Translations under genes and position numbers: made by a program
DNA from: Myxococcota bacterium
Lineage (GTDB): Bacteria; Myxococcota_A; UBA9160; PR03
Assembly (NCBI GenBank): GCA_030066475.1
Contig: JASJBO010000087.1
Coordinates: 1-19,221 of the forward strand
Direction of reading: 5' to 3'
DNA length: 19,221 nt
Part shown: piece by piece, positions 1-8,379 of the stretch
How positions within the stretch are numbered: the first letter of the stretch is position 1
How the letters are laid out: each line of letters opens with the position of its first letter
The notes under the pieces: model-generated
Databases searched by the model: none
What the model was told of the DNA's origin: nothing
The model's input: the letters and a program-made list of their open reading frames with translations, nothing else

Positions 1-44
1 GTCGAATATGCTGGGGACCGATCGAGCGGGGAGCGCGCGCCGAC

Positions 45-689
45 GTGAGTGCGTCATCGACTGCGCCGACGGCACCGGAAGGCGATGCCCTCCGGCGCCT
101 GAGCGATGCCGAGATCGACCGTCGCTGGCAGGCGGGCGACCGGACGTTGCTCGCCGAGCTGCACCGCCGCTACCACAAGCGGCTCGTGGCGGTTGCGCAC
201 CGCGTGCTGCGCGACCGCTCCGAGGCCGAGGACGTGGTGCAGCGCGTCTTCCTCGCCCTGCCACGCGCCGCGTACGGCGGCAAGGCGAGCCTGTGGACCT
301 ATCTGTACCGCGCCGCGACCAACGGCGCGGTCAACGTGGTGCGCTCGCGGCGGCGGCGCGATGCGGCGCTGGCCGAGGCGCGCGTGCGGCAGGCGGTCGC
401 GGCGGCGCGCGCGCGCGAGTCGTGTGATCAGGAGGCGCGCGTGCTCGAGGGGGAGATCCTCTCGGCCGTGGCCTCGGCGCTGCTCGACGTAAAGCCGCAG
501 CACCGCCGGATGCTGGTGCTGCGCATCGTGTGGGGCCTCAGCAACACCGAGATCGCGGAGCGCGAGGGCATCCCGCTGGCCACGGTCGGGACCTGGCTGC
601 GCCGCGGTCGCGAGGAGCTGCGACAGCGGCTGGGCCCGATGCTGCGCGACCTCGATCTCGGCGAGCATGAGCCCGGGGCGGACTCGTGA
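45..689 (+). CDS. ECF-type RNA polymerase sigma factor (sigma-70 family)
   Basis: This is a 214-residue sigma factor that would direct RNA polymerase to a small regulon. Region 2 lies at about residues 37-105 and carries the typical stretch RVLRDRSEAEDVVQRVFLAL (helix binding core polymerase and the -10 element). Region 4 lies at about 145-198 and contains the helix-turn-helix GLSNTEIAEREGIPLATVGT followed by the basic recognition helix WLRRGREELRQRL. The length and the absence of regions 1 and 3 fit the extracytoplasmic-function group. The start is a GTG, with GGGGAG at 29-34 upstream. The stop overlaps the start of the anti-sigma gene (GTGA), so the two are translationally coupled. The anti-sigma partner suggests control by sequestration at the membrane. 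The signal and target promoters cannot be read from this window. Confidence 0.93.
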   Translation: MSASSTAPTAPEGDALRRLSDAEIDRRWQAGDRTLLAELHRRYHKRLVAVAHRVLRDRSEAEDVVQRVFLALPRAAYGGKASLWTYLYRAATNGAVNVVRSRRRRDAALAEARVRQAVAAARARESCDQEARVLEGEILSAVASALLDVKPQHRRMLVLRIVWGLSNTEIAEREGIPLATVGTWLRRGREELRQRLGPMLRDLDLGEHEPGADS

Positions 690-1126
690 GACACGCGCGC
701 GTTCGCCGCCTGCTGCCCGGTCTGCTCGACGGCACGCTGCGCCCGCGCGAGCGCGACGCCGTGCGCGAACACGTTCGCGCATGCTCCGGCTGCCGGCGCC
801 GGCTGCGCGACCACGAGGCGGCCGAGCTGCTGCTGCGGCTGCTCCCGCCGAGCCTGGTGCCGATCGAGACGAGTCCGCGCGCCGACGTCCGGCTCTGGGG
901 GCTGGCGCGCTGGTTCGTGGACCCGCTCGCGGCCTGGCGCGAGCGCTTCGGGATCTCCGCCGTGGGGCTCGGCGTGGCGCTCACGGCCTATGCCTTCGGC
1001 TTCGGCTTCTGGGTCGGCGCCTGGGTTCCGGACGGGATCCCGAACAGCTCGCTGATCGTGCTGGCCCAGGCCCATCCCGACGAGATCTCGGACAGCGTCT
1101 CGATGCTCCCGCTGGGCTGGCGCTGA
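686..1126 (+). CDS. Membrane anti-sigma factor with zinc-finger (ZAS/zf-HC2) domain
   Basis: This 146-residue protein begins with a cytoplasmic zinc-binding anti-sigma domain. His29, Cys33 and Cys36 form the H-x3-C-x2-C motif (HVRACSGC), and the preceding helix (LLPGLLDGTLRPRERDAV) is typical of ZAS domains that clamp ECF sigma factors. One hydrophobic membrane segment lies at about residues 89-113. The remaining roughly 33 residues would face the periplasm, which is a short sensor region. The GTG start overlaps the TGA of the sigma gene, which supports a one-to-one sigma/anti-sigma pair. The family normally releases its sigma factor after regulated proteolysis or a redox change at the zinc site. 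Which applies here is unknown. Confidence 0.85.
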   Translation: MRHARVRRLLPGLLDGTLRPRERDAVREHVRACSGCRRRLRDHEAAELLLRLLPPSLVPIETSPRADVRLWGLARWFVDPLAAWRERFGISAVGLGVALTAYAFGFGFWVGAWVPDGIPNSSLIVLAQAHPDEISDSVSMLPLGWR

Positions 1127-1144
1127 GCCGCCGCCGGCGGCTCA
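1124..1144. terminator. GC-rich inverted repeat at the end of the sigma/anti-sigma operon
   Basis: The stop codon of the anti-sigma gene is part of an inverted repeat with arms TGAGCCGCCG and CGGCGGCTCA around a single central base. It would fold into a hairpin of about 8-9 bp with a tight loop. No T-run follows, so it is a weak candidate for an intrinsic terminator. It could instead protect the 3' end of the mRNA. Confidence 0.4.
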
Positions 1145-1278
1145 ACCCATCGAAAACGTTGAGGAAAAACCCCGCGGGGGCGGGCCTGTGGGGGTCCGCC
1201 CCGGTGTCCAGCCGGGCGCCCCGAGGCTACCATCGAAGGGCTGGAAGAGGGGTCGCGAGACCGGGGACGGGGGAAGCA

Positions 1279-1330
1279 GGTACCGCGCAGGTACCACGCA
1301 GGTTGGTACCGCGCAGGTACCACGCAGGTA
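1279..1330 (+). repeat. Two 26-bp direct repeats made of GGTACC units (putative operator)
   Basis: Two adjacent 26-bp copies (1279-1304 and 1305-1330) differ only in their last base. Each contains the unit GGTACCGCGCA followed by GGTACCACGCA and then GGTT or GGTA. The palindrome GGTACC therefore starts at 1279, 1290, 1305 and 1316. Within each copy the spacing is 11 bp, about one helical turn. The array ends 15 bp before the start of the small XRE-type gene and spans where its promoter should be. Autoregulatory binding by that protein is therefore the likely role (inference). A further GGTACC lies at 1591, just past the gene. Confidence 0.75.
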
Positions 1331-1345
1331 GGATGGAGGCCGACG

Positions 1346-1582
1346 ATGAATCGGATCCGGGCCGCACGCCAGGCCCAGGGGTGGACACAGAACGAGCTCG
1401 CCTCGAAGGCTCGCGTGTCGCCGCGCACGATCCACGCCGTCGAGAAGGGCCGCACCTGCCGCCAGGCGACCAAGCGCAAGATCCTCGCCGCGCTCGGCGT
1501 TCCTTGGGAGCTGCGAGCCGAGTACTTCCCGACCGCGCGCCCGGTCCGGCGCCTGCCCGAGCAGGAGGCGCAGACCGCCTGA
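1346..1582 (+). CDS. XRE/Cro-type helix-turn-helix transcriptional regulator
   Basis: A 78-residue protein that consists almost entirely of an XRE-family DNA-binding domain at about residues 2-54. The HTH is visible as GWTQNELASKARVSPRTIHA (12-31), followed by the typical VEKGRTCRQATKRKILAAL helices. It has a short basic, proline-containing tail. The ATG start has GGAGG at 1335-1339 with 6-bp spacing. The length matches stand-alone transcriptional repressors and the antitoxin-type single-domain regulators. No toxin gene lies beside it: the following gene is convergent and encodes a hydrolase. The GGTACC repeat array immediately upstream is the best candidate for its binding site, which implies autoregulation. 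Confidence 0.88.
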   Translation: MNRIRAARQAQGWTQNELASKARVSPRTIHAVEKGRTCRQATKRKILAALGVPWELRAEYFPTARPVRRLPEQEAQTA

Positions 1583-1594
1583 GCTCGGCTGGTA

Positions 1595-1610
1595 CCTGTT
1601 CTTCAACAGG
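1595..1610. terminator. Small hairpin between convergent genes
   Basis: The sequence CCTGTT-CTTC-AACAGG forms a 6-bp stem with a 4-base loop. It lies between the XRE gene and the end of the convergent hydrolase gene and overlaps the latter's stop codon. It is symmetrical, so it could act on either strand. The stem is short and has no clear T-run, so a terminator function is only possible. Confidence 0.25.
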
Positions 1611-2895
1611 CTGCCAGGCCGGCGGCCAGCTCGCGCGCGCGCTCGGCCGCCTCGCGCCAGATGCGCGCCATGAACTCCGTCAGCAGCCGTCGGACGGCCT
1701 CGCGATCCCGGGCCGCCAGGGCGCGCCGCACGTCGGCCTCCACCTCGCCGCGCTCCGCCTCGCCGCGCGCCTCGAGCTCCTTCCACGCGTCGCGCAGCGC
1801 CGGCGTGTGGCGCGGAAAGTCGGCGGCTGCCGCGTCCTGCAGCGCCTTCATCGCGCTCCACAGCGACTCCCCGGCCACCCCCGCGGCCGCGTCGGTTCGC
1901 GCCAGCTCGGCGGGGATCACGCCGTCGAGGTAGACCGGCAGGAAGATCCCCGTGCAGGGCGTCCCGAACGAGATCCACACGGGCCAGGGACCGGCGGTCG
2001 GCGCGGGCAGGGGAGCGACCAGGCTCGCGGTGGTGGTCCCGACCGGCTCGCTGTGCATGCACAGCGTGTAGTAGGCCTCGTCGTCGGGCGTGCTGCCGGG
2101 ACGGCGCACCGCGCCGCCCTCGCCGTGATCGCGCAGCATGTCGATCATGGCGCCCGCGTCGAGCTCGCCCGCCCGACGCTCGAGCAGCTCCAGCGAGCGG
2201 CGCAGACGCGGCTCCGAGATGCGGCGCGGCACGTGCGGGTTGCGATACGCGCTGGTCACGTCGAGCCGTCCCGAGCCGCCCCACCAGCCCTCGGCCTCGG
2301 CGAAGGACTCGAGGTCGCGCGAGCCGATCTCCCAGTCGGAGCGCAGCGAGAGCTGGTTCGAGAGCGCGTCGCGGCGGGTGCGGCGCGCCGCCCAGCGCCG
2401 GTTCGAGGTCTGGAGCAGCCAGGCTTCGTGGGGATCGGCGAGCACGAAGGCGTTGTGGTAGCCCGCGGCCTCGGGCGCGAAGGCGGACCCGCCCTGCCCG
2501 TGGGTCTCGATCAGCGCCGCGATCAGCTCGAGCGCCTCGCGCGCGTTGCGCCCGCGCTCCAGTCCGAGCCGCACCAGGTCCATCCCGATCAGGCCGGGCC
2601 GCGCCTCGATCTCCTCCTTCGAGAACACCGTGAGATTGCCGATCGCGAGCGCGTGCTCGTTCACGCCGTGCTCGAAGCCCCAGACCCACCAGGGCGAGTG
2701 GCCCATGACGGCGTAGGTCTCGGCGACCTGCGCGATCTCGACGTGCGTGCAGCGCACGCGCGAGCCCGGGGCGTGGCAGGCGGCCGCGTGCTGCACGAAG
2801 GGCTGGCACTCGTGCTCGGGCCGGTCGCTGTTCTTGGCGAACACCGTGACGCCGCCGCGCGCCTGGTCTCCGCTGGCGACGAGGCAGTCGCACAT
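1603..2895 (-). CDS. Secernin-like peptidase family C69 hydrolase
   Basis: A 430-residue protein of the secernin/C69 branch of the N-terminal-nucleophile hydrolases. These cleave amide bonds, with a cysteine near the N-terminus as nucleophile. The N-terminus reads MCDCLVAS followed by VTVFAKNSDRP, and Cys4 aligns with the conserved cysteine of secernins. Other family blocks are WVWGFEHGVNEHALAIGN (71-88), GLIGMDLVRLGLERG (101-115), ETHGQGG and, near the end, SFGTPCTGIFLPVYLDG. There is no signal peptide, so it is probably cytoplasmic. The open frame extends upstream through the neighbouring gene, but the ATG at 2895 gives the conserved N-terminus and lies 2 bp after the metalloprotease stop, implying one operon. 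The exact substrate is unknown: dipeptidase activity is established only for some C69 members. The C-terminal 50 residues are charged and helical. Confidence 0.85.
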   Translation of the reverse strand: MCDCLVASGDQARGGVTVFAKNSDRPEHECQPFVQHAAACHAPGSRVRCTHVEIAQVAETYAVMGHSPWWVWGFEHGVNEHALAIGNLTVFSKEEIEARPGLIGMDLVRLGLERGRNAREALELIAALIETHGQGGSAFAPEAAGYHNAFVLADPHEAWLLQTSNRRWAARRTRRDALSNQLSLRSDWEIGSRDLESFAEAEGWWGGSGRLDVTSAYRNPHVPRRISEPRLRRSLELLERRAGELDAGAMIDMLRDHGEGGAVRRPGSTPDDEAYYTLCMHSEPVGTTTASLVAPLPAPTAGPWPVWISFGTPCTGIFLPVYLDGVIPAELARTDAAAGVAGESLWSAMKALQDAAAADFPRHTPALRDAWKELEARGEAERGEVEADVRRALAARDREAVRRLLTEFMARIWREAAERARELAAGLAAC

Positions 2896-2897
2896 GG

Positions 2898-4043
2898 CTA
2901 GCGGAACTGGACCTCGAGCAGCGTTCCGCCCGCCGAGCTGAACAGGGTCGTCACCGTGAAGGAGAGCGCGTCGTAGGTCATCCCGGGCGCCAGCGAGAAC
3001 TCCCCGCCCGGGGGGATCAGCACCGTCTCGCCGGGCCAGTAGGTGCTGCGGATCTGCACGCCCGCGCCGGCGCCCGCGATGCCGGCGATCGAGAGCGCGT
3101 CGTAGCCGATCGGCTGGCGGTACTCGAGGTAGATCGTGTCCGCGAACGAGCGCCGGATCTTGAAGGCCTTGATGCCCGCCCCCGGCGTCTCGATCGGTGG
3201 CAGCCAGTAGAGGCTGCTCTCGGTGATCTCGTAGACGTTGTCCTCCGAGAAGTAGCCCACCGCCTCGCGGTTGATCGCGTTCATGTGGCCGCGCAGCTCG
3301 GACCAGCCCATCGCGTCGAAGGCGTCGAGGTACTCGATCCGGGTGCAGCCGGAGTAGCCGTAGTCGTAGGGCTCCGGGCCGGTGCATTGGAGCAGGTTGG
3401 CGTGGCCCAGGTTCGGGGGCAGGTTGTGCCCGATCTCGTGCCCGACTGCGCCCGAGCGCAGGATCGCGACAGCGCGCATCCAGATGGTGTCGCCGAGGTC
3501 CGCCCAGCCTGAGGTGAAGCCGCGCGGTGCGCGGTTCCCGAAGCTGTCGGGCACTACGAAGATGGTCTGGTCGTAGCGGAAGCGGTTGATCCCGGCCCCG
3601 ATCAGCTGCGCCTCGACGTTCTGGATGATCAGGTAGTCGTTGTAGCCGTCGTAGACGATCGGGGCGAAGAAGGGACCGACGATGTCGAAGGCCTCGACGG
3701 GGTCGTCGATCCCGGCGATCCGCTGGTTGCCGTACGAGATCTCCTCGTAGTAGCGCTGGACGTCCCGCCCCATTGCGCGGATCGAGCCGTCACTCGCACC
3801 GACGACGCCCTCCGGCGTGCTCACCTTCACCAGCAGGGCGCGTAGGATCTGGTCCTCGTCGCAGGCGTCGCCGAGCCCGTCGCCGTCGCTGTCCAGCTGG
3901 TTGGCGTTCGGAGTGGTGGGGCAGTTGTCGCTGGCGTCCTTGCGGCCGTCGCCGTCGCTGTCGTAGATGAAGACGCAGGTGGAGGACCCGGACAGGAACG
4001 GGACCATCAGCACGAGGACGCGGAGGGCGGTGGCGACCCGCAC
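2898..4043 (-). CDS. Secreted M11 (gametolysin)-like zinc metalloprotease with thrombospondin type 3 calcium repeats
   Basis: Using the GTG at 4043 the protein has about 381 residues. A basic-hydrophobic start ([19 protein letters not shown]) looks like a signal peptide. Acidic calcium-binding repeats follow at about 28-62 ([15 protein letters not shown], then [14 protein letters not shown]), as in thrombospondin type 3 repeats. The zinc site HEIGH is at residues 202-206. Downstream, [12 protein letters not shown] and [13 protein letters not shown] match the Met-turn region and following helix of family M11. The third histidine (His214) sits two positions further than in the standard HExxHxxGxxH motif, an odd variant. 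A longer in-frame start at 4160 would overlap the divergent exporter gene and places the signal peptide internally, so I reject it. The exact start is uncertain and no clear ribosome-binding site is visible. Confidence 0.8.
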   Translation of the reverse strand: MRVATALRVLVLMVPFLSGSSTCVFIYDSDGDGRKDASDNCPTTPNANQLDSDGDGLGDACDEDQILRALLVKVSTPEGVVGASDGSIRAMGRDVQRYYEEISYGNQRIAGIDDPVEAFDIVGPFFAPIVYDGYNDYLIIQNVEAQLIGAGINRFRYDQTIFVVPDSFGNRAPRGFTSGWADLGDTIWMRAVAILRSGAVGHEIGHNLPPNLGHANLLQCTGPEPYDYGYSGCTRIEYLDAFDAMGWSELRGHMNAINREAVGYFSEDNVYEITESSLYWLPPIETPGAGIKAFKIRRSFADTIYLEYRQPIGYDALSIAGIAGAGAGVQIRSTYWPGETVLIPPGGEFSLAPGMTYDALSFTVTTLFSSAGGTLLEVQFR

Positions 4044-4135
4044 GCTGCACAGGGTAGTCGATTCGGACCCCGCCGGGCATGGGCAGGCATGGGTTAGTCT
4101 CGGAGCGTGCCCCCCCGGGCGCGAGGAGTCGCTCC
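4044..4135. promoter_or_regulatory. Divergent intergenic region between metalloprotease and RND operon
   Basis: These 92 bp separate two divergently read transcription units and must hold promoter elements for one or both. I could not pick convincing -35/-10 boxes. A GAGGAG ribosome-binding site for the adaptor gene lies at 4123-4128. No dyad clearly suggesting a dedicated regulator was found, and no TetR or MarR gene for the pump lies nearby. Confidence 0.4.
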
Positions 4136-5191
4136 GTGAAGCCCCCCCCCTCCGGCGCACGCGCCGCCGTCCTGGTGCTGGCCCCGCTGCTCGCCGGGAT
4201 GCCGGCTCCGACTCGCGCCGGGGAGCCTCCGCGCGTGGTGGTGGCGGTGGCGACCACGCTCGACTTCCCGCTCACGGTCGAGGCGCCGGGTACGGTGCGC
4301 GCCAACGAGTCGGTGGAGATCCGCCCCAAGATCTCCGAGACGATCACCGCGATCCGCTTCACCGAGGGCCAGGAGGTCGAGGCGGGCGCGGTGCTGGTGG
4401 AGCTGGAGGACAGCGCCGCGAAGGCCGACGTGGCCGCGGCGCGCGCCGAGCTGGTCGATTCCGAGAGCCAGGCGCGCCGCTCGCAGCGCCTGTTCGACAC
4501 GCGCGCCGCGTCGGCCTCCGAGCTCGACCAGCGCCTGGCCCAGCGCGACGCCGACCGCGCCGCGCTGGCGGCGGCCCAGGCCCGGCTCGCCGATACGCGC
4601 GTGCGGGCGCCCTTCGCGGGGCGCCTGGGCCTGCGAAACGTGAGCCTCGGGAGCCTGGTGACGCCGCAGACCGTGATCACCACGCTCGACGACACCGAAG
4701 TCGTGAAGCTCGACTTCGCGGTGCCGGCCACCGCGCTGTCGCTGCTCGGCGAGGGCCTGCCCGTGGTGGGGCGCACCGCCGCCTGGCCCGACCGCGTGTT
4801 CCGCGGCGAGGTCGCGACGATCGACACGCGCATCGACCGCGTGACCCGCACCATCACGGTGCGCGCGCTGCTGCCGAACGAGGCCGGGATGCTGCGCCCC
4901 GGCATGTTCCTGACCGTCGGCCTGGTGCGCGACGACGTCCGCGCGCTGATGGTGCCCGAGCAGGCCATCGTGCCCGAGCGCAGCGAGCAGTACGTGTTCG
5001 TGGTGGGTCCGGGCGACCTGGTGGAGCGCCGTGCGGTGCGCACCGGGCGGCGCCGTCCCGGTCAGATCGAGGTGGTCGACGGGCTCGCCGAGGGCGAGCG
5101 CGTGATCGCCGAGGGCACGCAGCGGGCGCGTCCCGGGCAGCCGGTGGCCGTGGCCGGCGAGCTCGCCGTGGCGTGGGAGGGCGCCCCGTGA
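4136..5191 (+). CDS. RND efflux periplasmic adaptor (membrane fusion protein, HlyD family)
   Basis: This 351-residue protein bridges an inner-membrane RND pump to an outer-membrane channel. The GTG at 4136 has GAGGAG 7 bp upstream and gives a signal peptide ending near TRAGE (residues 26-30). The first half-lipoyl segment is at about 50-91 ([20 protein letters not shown]), the helical hairpin at about 92-150, and the second half-lipoyl segment at about 153-190 with the family motif [20 protein letters not shown]. Beta-barrel and membrane-proximal domains follow. The stop overlaps the pump start by GTGA. Codons 3-5 are a run of nine C, a possible slippage site. The export substrate cannot be told. 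No outer-membrane channel gene is present in the window. Confidence 0.93.
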   Translation: MKPPPSGARAAVLVLAPLLAGMPAPTRAGEPPRVVVAVATTLDFPLTVEAPGTVRANESVEIRPKISETITAIRFTEGQEVEAGAVLVELEDSAAKADVAAARAELVDSESQARRSQRLFDTRAASASELDQRLAQRDADRAALAAAQARLADTRVRAPFAGRLGLRNVSLGSLVTPQTVITTLDDTEVVKLDFAVPATALSLLGEGLPVVGRTAAWPDRVFRGEVATIDTRIDRVTRTITVRALLPNEAGMLRPGMFLTVGLVRDDVRALMVPEQAIVPERSEQYVFVVGPGDLVERRAVRTGRRRPGQIEVVDGLAEGERVIAEGTQRARPGQPVAVAGELAVAWEGAP

Positions 5192-8100
5192 TCCTCTCCG
5201 ACGTGTCGGTGCGGCGGCCGGTGTTCGCCACCGTGCTGTCGGCGCTGCTCGTCATCCTGGGCCTCGCCGCGCTCGCCAACCTGCCGGTGCGCCAGTACCC
5301 CGACATCGACCCGCCCGTGGTCTCGATCGAGACCAGCTACCGCGGCGCCTCGGCCGAGGTGGTCGAGACCAAGGTCACGCAGGTGATCGAGGACCGCATC
5401 GCCGGGCTCGAGGGCGTCGAGAAGCTCACCTCGTCGAGCCGCGACGAGCGCTCGACGATCCGGGTGGAGTTCACGCTCGACCGCAACATCGACGAGGCCG
5501 CCAACGACATCCGCGACCGCGTGTCGCGCGTGGTGCAGCAGCTCCCCGAGGAGGCCGACCCGCCCGCGATCGCCAAGGTCGACAACGACACGCGCGCCGT
5601 CATGTACCTGAACCTCACCTCCGACCGCATGTCGGGGCTCGAGATCACCGACTACGCCGAGCGCTTCCTGATCGACCGCTTCTCGACCGTGCCGGGCGTG
5701 GCGCGGGTGCGCATCTCGGGCGAGCGCCGCTGGGCGATGCGCGTCTGGCTCGACCGCCAGGCGCTGGCCGCCCACGCGCTCACCGTGGCCGACGTGGAGC
5801 GCGCGCTGCGCGCCGAGAACGTCGAGCTGCCGGCGGGGCGGCTCGAGTCGATCGAGCGCGAGTTCACGCTGCGCACCGACACCGGCTTCACCACCCCCGA
5901 CGACTTCCGCCGTCTCGTGGTGGGGCGCGGCCCCGACGGCCAGCTCGTGCGGTTGGCGCAGGTGGCCGAGGTGCGGCTCGGCGCCGAGAACGAGCGCAAC
6001 CTGGCGCGCGCCAACGCGATCCCGGCCGTGTCCCTGGCAATCGAGCAGCGCTCGCAGGCCAACACGCTCGAGGTCTCGCGCGGCGTGCGCGCCGAGAAGG
6101 CGCTGGTGGCCGACGACCTGCCCGACGGTATGGGCATCATGGTCAACTACGACCGCGCCGACTTCATCCGCGCCTCGATGTTCGAGGTGGTGAAGGCGCT
6201 GTTCTTCGCGCTCGCGCTGGTGCTGGTGGTGATCTACGCGTTCCTCGGCACGCTGCGCGCCACGCTCATCCCCGGCGTCGTGGTGCCCGTCTCGATCGTG
6301 GCCACCTTCCTGGTGATGTCCGTGCTCGGCTACACGATCAACACGCTCACGCTGCTGGGGCTGGTGCTGGCGATCGGGCTCGTGGTGGACGACGCCATCG
6401 TGGTGCTCGAGAACATCTACCGGCGCATCGAGGCCGGGGCGCAGCCGCTGCTGGCGGCGCTCGAAGGCTCGCAGGAGATCGGCTTCGCGGTGATCGCCAC
6501 GACCCTGGTGCTGGTGGCCGTGTTCGTGCCGCTCTCGTTCATCCAGGGCGACGTGGGGCGCCTGTTCAGCGAGTTCGGCATCACGCTGGCGGCCGCGGTG
6601 ATCTTCTCGAGTGTCGTGGCGCTGACCCTGTCGCCGATGATGGCCTCGAAGCTGTTCCGCGTTCACGAGGCGCGGCGCGGGGTCGCGCACGCGATCGACG
6701 TGTTCTTCCAGCGTCTCGCCGGCGGCTATCGGCGCGTCCTGGTCCACGTGGTGCGCCACCGGATCGCCGTGCTCGGCGCCGGTGTGGCGGTCTCGGCCGC
6801 CGCGGGACTGCTGCTCGCGTGGCTCCCGACCGAGTACGCGCCCAAGGAGGACCGCGGCCTGGTGCTGGCGCTGATGCGCGCGCCCGAGGGCGCCTCGTTC
6901 GACTACACCGACCGCTACGCGCGCGAGATGGAGGCGATCATCATGCGCGAGGTGGACGACGGGCCCGTGATGCGCACGCTCACGCGCCTGCCCGCCCGCT
7001 TCGACCAGACCGGCGACGTCAACTCCGCGCGCGCGATCGTGCTGCTCGACCCCTGGGACGAGCGCGAGGAGAGCAGCGAGGAGGTCGCCGCGCGGCTGCG
7101 CCGCGAGCTCGGCCGGCTCCCCGGCGTGCGCGTCTCGGTCTTCACGCCGGCGAGCCTCGGGATTCGCAGCGATGGCCGCCCGGTCGAGCTGGTGCTGGGC
7201 GGTCCCGACTACGAGGAGCTCGAGGCCTGGCGCGACACGCTGCTTCCCGTGATGGACGAGCTTCCGGCGCTGGCCAACCCCGACAGCGACTACCAGGTGC
7301 GCAAGCCCAAGATGACCGTGCGGGTCGACCGCGACCGCGCGGCCGTGCTGGGCGTGTCGCTGGCCGAGGTGGGCCGCACGCTCGAGACCATGCTCGGCTC
7401 GCGCATCGTCACCACCTACGTCGACCGCGGCCGCGAGTACAACGTGGTGCTCCAGGGCCAGAACGCCGACCGCGCCAGCCCCGACGACCTGACCAACCTG
7501 TACGTGCGCTCCTCCACCACCGACCGGCTGGTGCCGCTCGCCAACCTGGTGACGCTGGACGAGGTGGCCGGCCCCGACCAGCTCAACCGCTTCGACCGCA
7601 TGCGCGCCGTCACGCTCGACGCGGCGCTGGCGCCGGGCGTCGGCCTGGGCCGCGCGATGGACGAGCTGGAGGCGAAGGCGCGCGAGGTGCTGCCGGCCAG
7701 CGCGCGCATCGGCTGGGACGGCGAGTCGCGCGAGCTGCGCGAGTCGGGCAGCAGCCTGGCCGTCACCTTCGCCCTGGCGCTGGTGATCGTGTTCCTGGTG
7801 CTGGCGGCGCAGTTCGAGAGCTTCGTCCACCCGGTGGTGATCCTGGTGACGGTGCCGCTGGCGCTCACCGGCGCGCTGCTGGGCCTGTGGGCCTTCGGCG
7901 CCAGCATCAACGTGTTCAGCCAGATCGGCGCCGTGCTGCTGATCGGCCTGGCCGCCAAGAACGGCGTGCTGATCGTGGAGTTCGCCAACCAGCTCCGCGA
8001 CCGCGGCCGCCCGTTCGAGGACGCGCTGATCGAGGCCGCCGCGATCCGGCTGCGCCCGATCCTGATGACCAGCGCCTGCACCACCTTCGGCGCGCTGCCG

Positions 8101-8295
8101 CTGCTGCTCGGCACCGGTGCGGGCGCCGAGTCGCGCCAGCCGATCGGCATCGTCGTGGTGTTCGGCGTGGCGGTCTCGGCCGCCTTCACGCTCTTCGTGG
8201 TGCCGGCGTTCTACGCCGTGCTGGCGCGCCGCACGCGTTCGCCGCAGCACGTCTCGCGCGCGATCGCGCGGCTGCGCGGTGCGGAGGCGGGGTAG
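5188..8295 (+). CDS. RND-family efflux pump, HAE1 (AcrB/MexB-like) type
   Basis: A 1035-residue inner-membrane proton-driven exporter. The GTG start overlaps the adaptor stop. The N-terminus [20 protein letters not shown] is the usual first membrane helix of hydrophobe/amphiphile RND pumps. Two large periplasmic loops alternate with clusters of membrane segments. The proton-relay residues are present: the Asp pair D401-D402 in LAIGLVVDDAIVVLENIYR (TM4) and K924 in IGLAAKNGVLIVEFANQLRD (TM10). The length is close to AcrB (1049 residues), so it is complete. With the adaptor it forms a tripartite system that needs a TolC-like partner encoded elsewhere. Substrates could be drugs, lipids or other amphiphiles; nothing in the context decides this. 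Confidence 0.96.
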   Translation: MILSDVSVRRPVFATVLSALLVILGLAALANLPVRQYPDIDPPVVSIETSYRGASAEVVETKVTQVIEDRIAGLEGVEKLTSSSRDERSTIRVEFTLDRNIDEAANDIRDRVSRVVQQLPEEADPPAIAKVDNDTRAVMYLNLTSDRMSGLEITDYAERFLIDRFSTVPGVARVRISGERRWAMRVWLDRQALAAHALTVADVERALRAENVELPAGRLESIEREFTLRTDTGFTTPDDFRRLVVGRGPDGQLVRLAQVAEVRLGAENERNLARANAIPAVSLAIEQRSQANTLEVSRGVRAEKALVADDLPDGMGIMVNYDRADFIRASMFEVVKALFFALALVLVVIYAFLGTLRATLIPGVVVPVSIVATFLVMSVLGYTINTLTLLGLVLAIGLVVDDAIVVLENIYRRIEAGAQPLLAALEGSQEIGFAVIATTLVLVAVFVPLSFIQGDVGRLFSEFGITLAAAVIFSSVVALTLSPMMASKLFRVHEARRGVAHAIDVFFQRLAGGYRRVLVHVVRHRIAVLGAGVAVSAAAGLLLAWLPTEYAPKEDRGLVLALMRAPEGASFDYTDRYAREMEAIIMREVDDGPVMRTLTRLPARFDQTGDVNSARAIVLLDPWDEREESSEEVAARLRRELGRLPGVRVSVFTPASLGIRSDGRPVELVLGGPDYEELEAWRDTLLPVMDELPALANPDSDYQVRKPKMTVRVDRDRAAVLGVSLAEVGRTLETMLGSRIVTTYVDRGREYNVVLQGQNADRASPDDLTNLYVRSSTTDRLVPLANLVTLDEVAGPDQLNRFDRMRAVTLDAALAPGVGLGRAMDELEAKAREVLPASARIGWDGESRELRESGSSLAVTFALALVIVFLVLAAQFESFVHPVVILVTVPLALTGALLGLWAFGASINVFSQIGAVLLIGLAAKNGVLIVEFANQLRDRGRPFEDALIEAAAIRLRPILMTSACTTFGALPLLLGTGAGAESRQPIGIVVVFGVAVSAAFTLFVVPAFYAVLARRTRSPQHVSRAIARLRGAEAG

Positions 8296-8316
8296 GGCCA
8301 CGAGCGGACGGATCCA

Positions 8317-8346
8317 TTGAGTCGCGGGGTCCGGCGGGTGTAGGAT
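8317..8346 (+). promoter_or_regulatory. Predicted sigma-70-like promoter of the ATPase/HNH operon
   Basis: TTGAGT at 8317-8322 and TAGGAT at 8341-8346 are separated by 18 bp, matching a vegetative promoter at 4 of 6 bases each. Transcription would start near 8353, about 27 bp before the TTG start codon. Its presence in the gap after the efflux pump suggests that the defence-like pair is transcribed independently of the RND operon. Confidence 0.45.
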
Positions 8347-8379
8347 GCTCCCCTCGAGTCCCGCTCCCCGGGAGGTGCC

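Noticed and set aside
1279..1330. CRISPR array or transposon end from the GGTACC repeats
   Set aside because: The copies are directly adjacent with no spacers, number only two, have no cas genes nearby, and sit at a promoter position.
1346..1582. The XRE protein as antitoxin of the RES remnant
   Set aside because: The two are 16 kb apart and unlinked. The XRE gene has its own operator-like repeats, and there is no sequence evidence of partnership.
4044..4160. A 39-codon upstream extension of the metalloprotease
   Set aside because: It would overlap the start of the divergent adaptor gene and would bury the signal peptide inside the protein.
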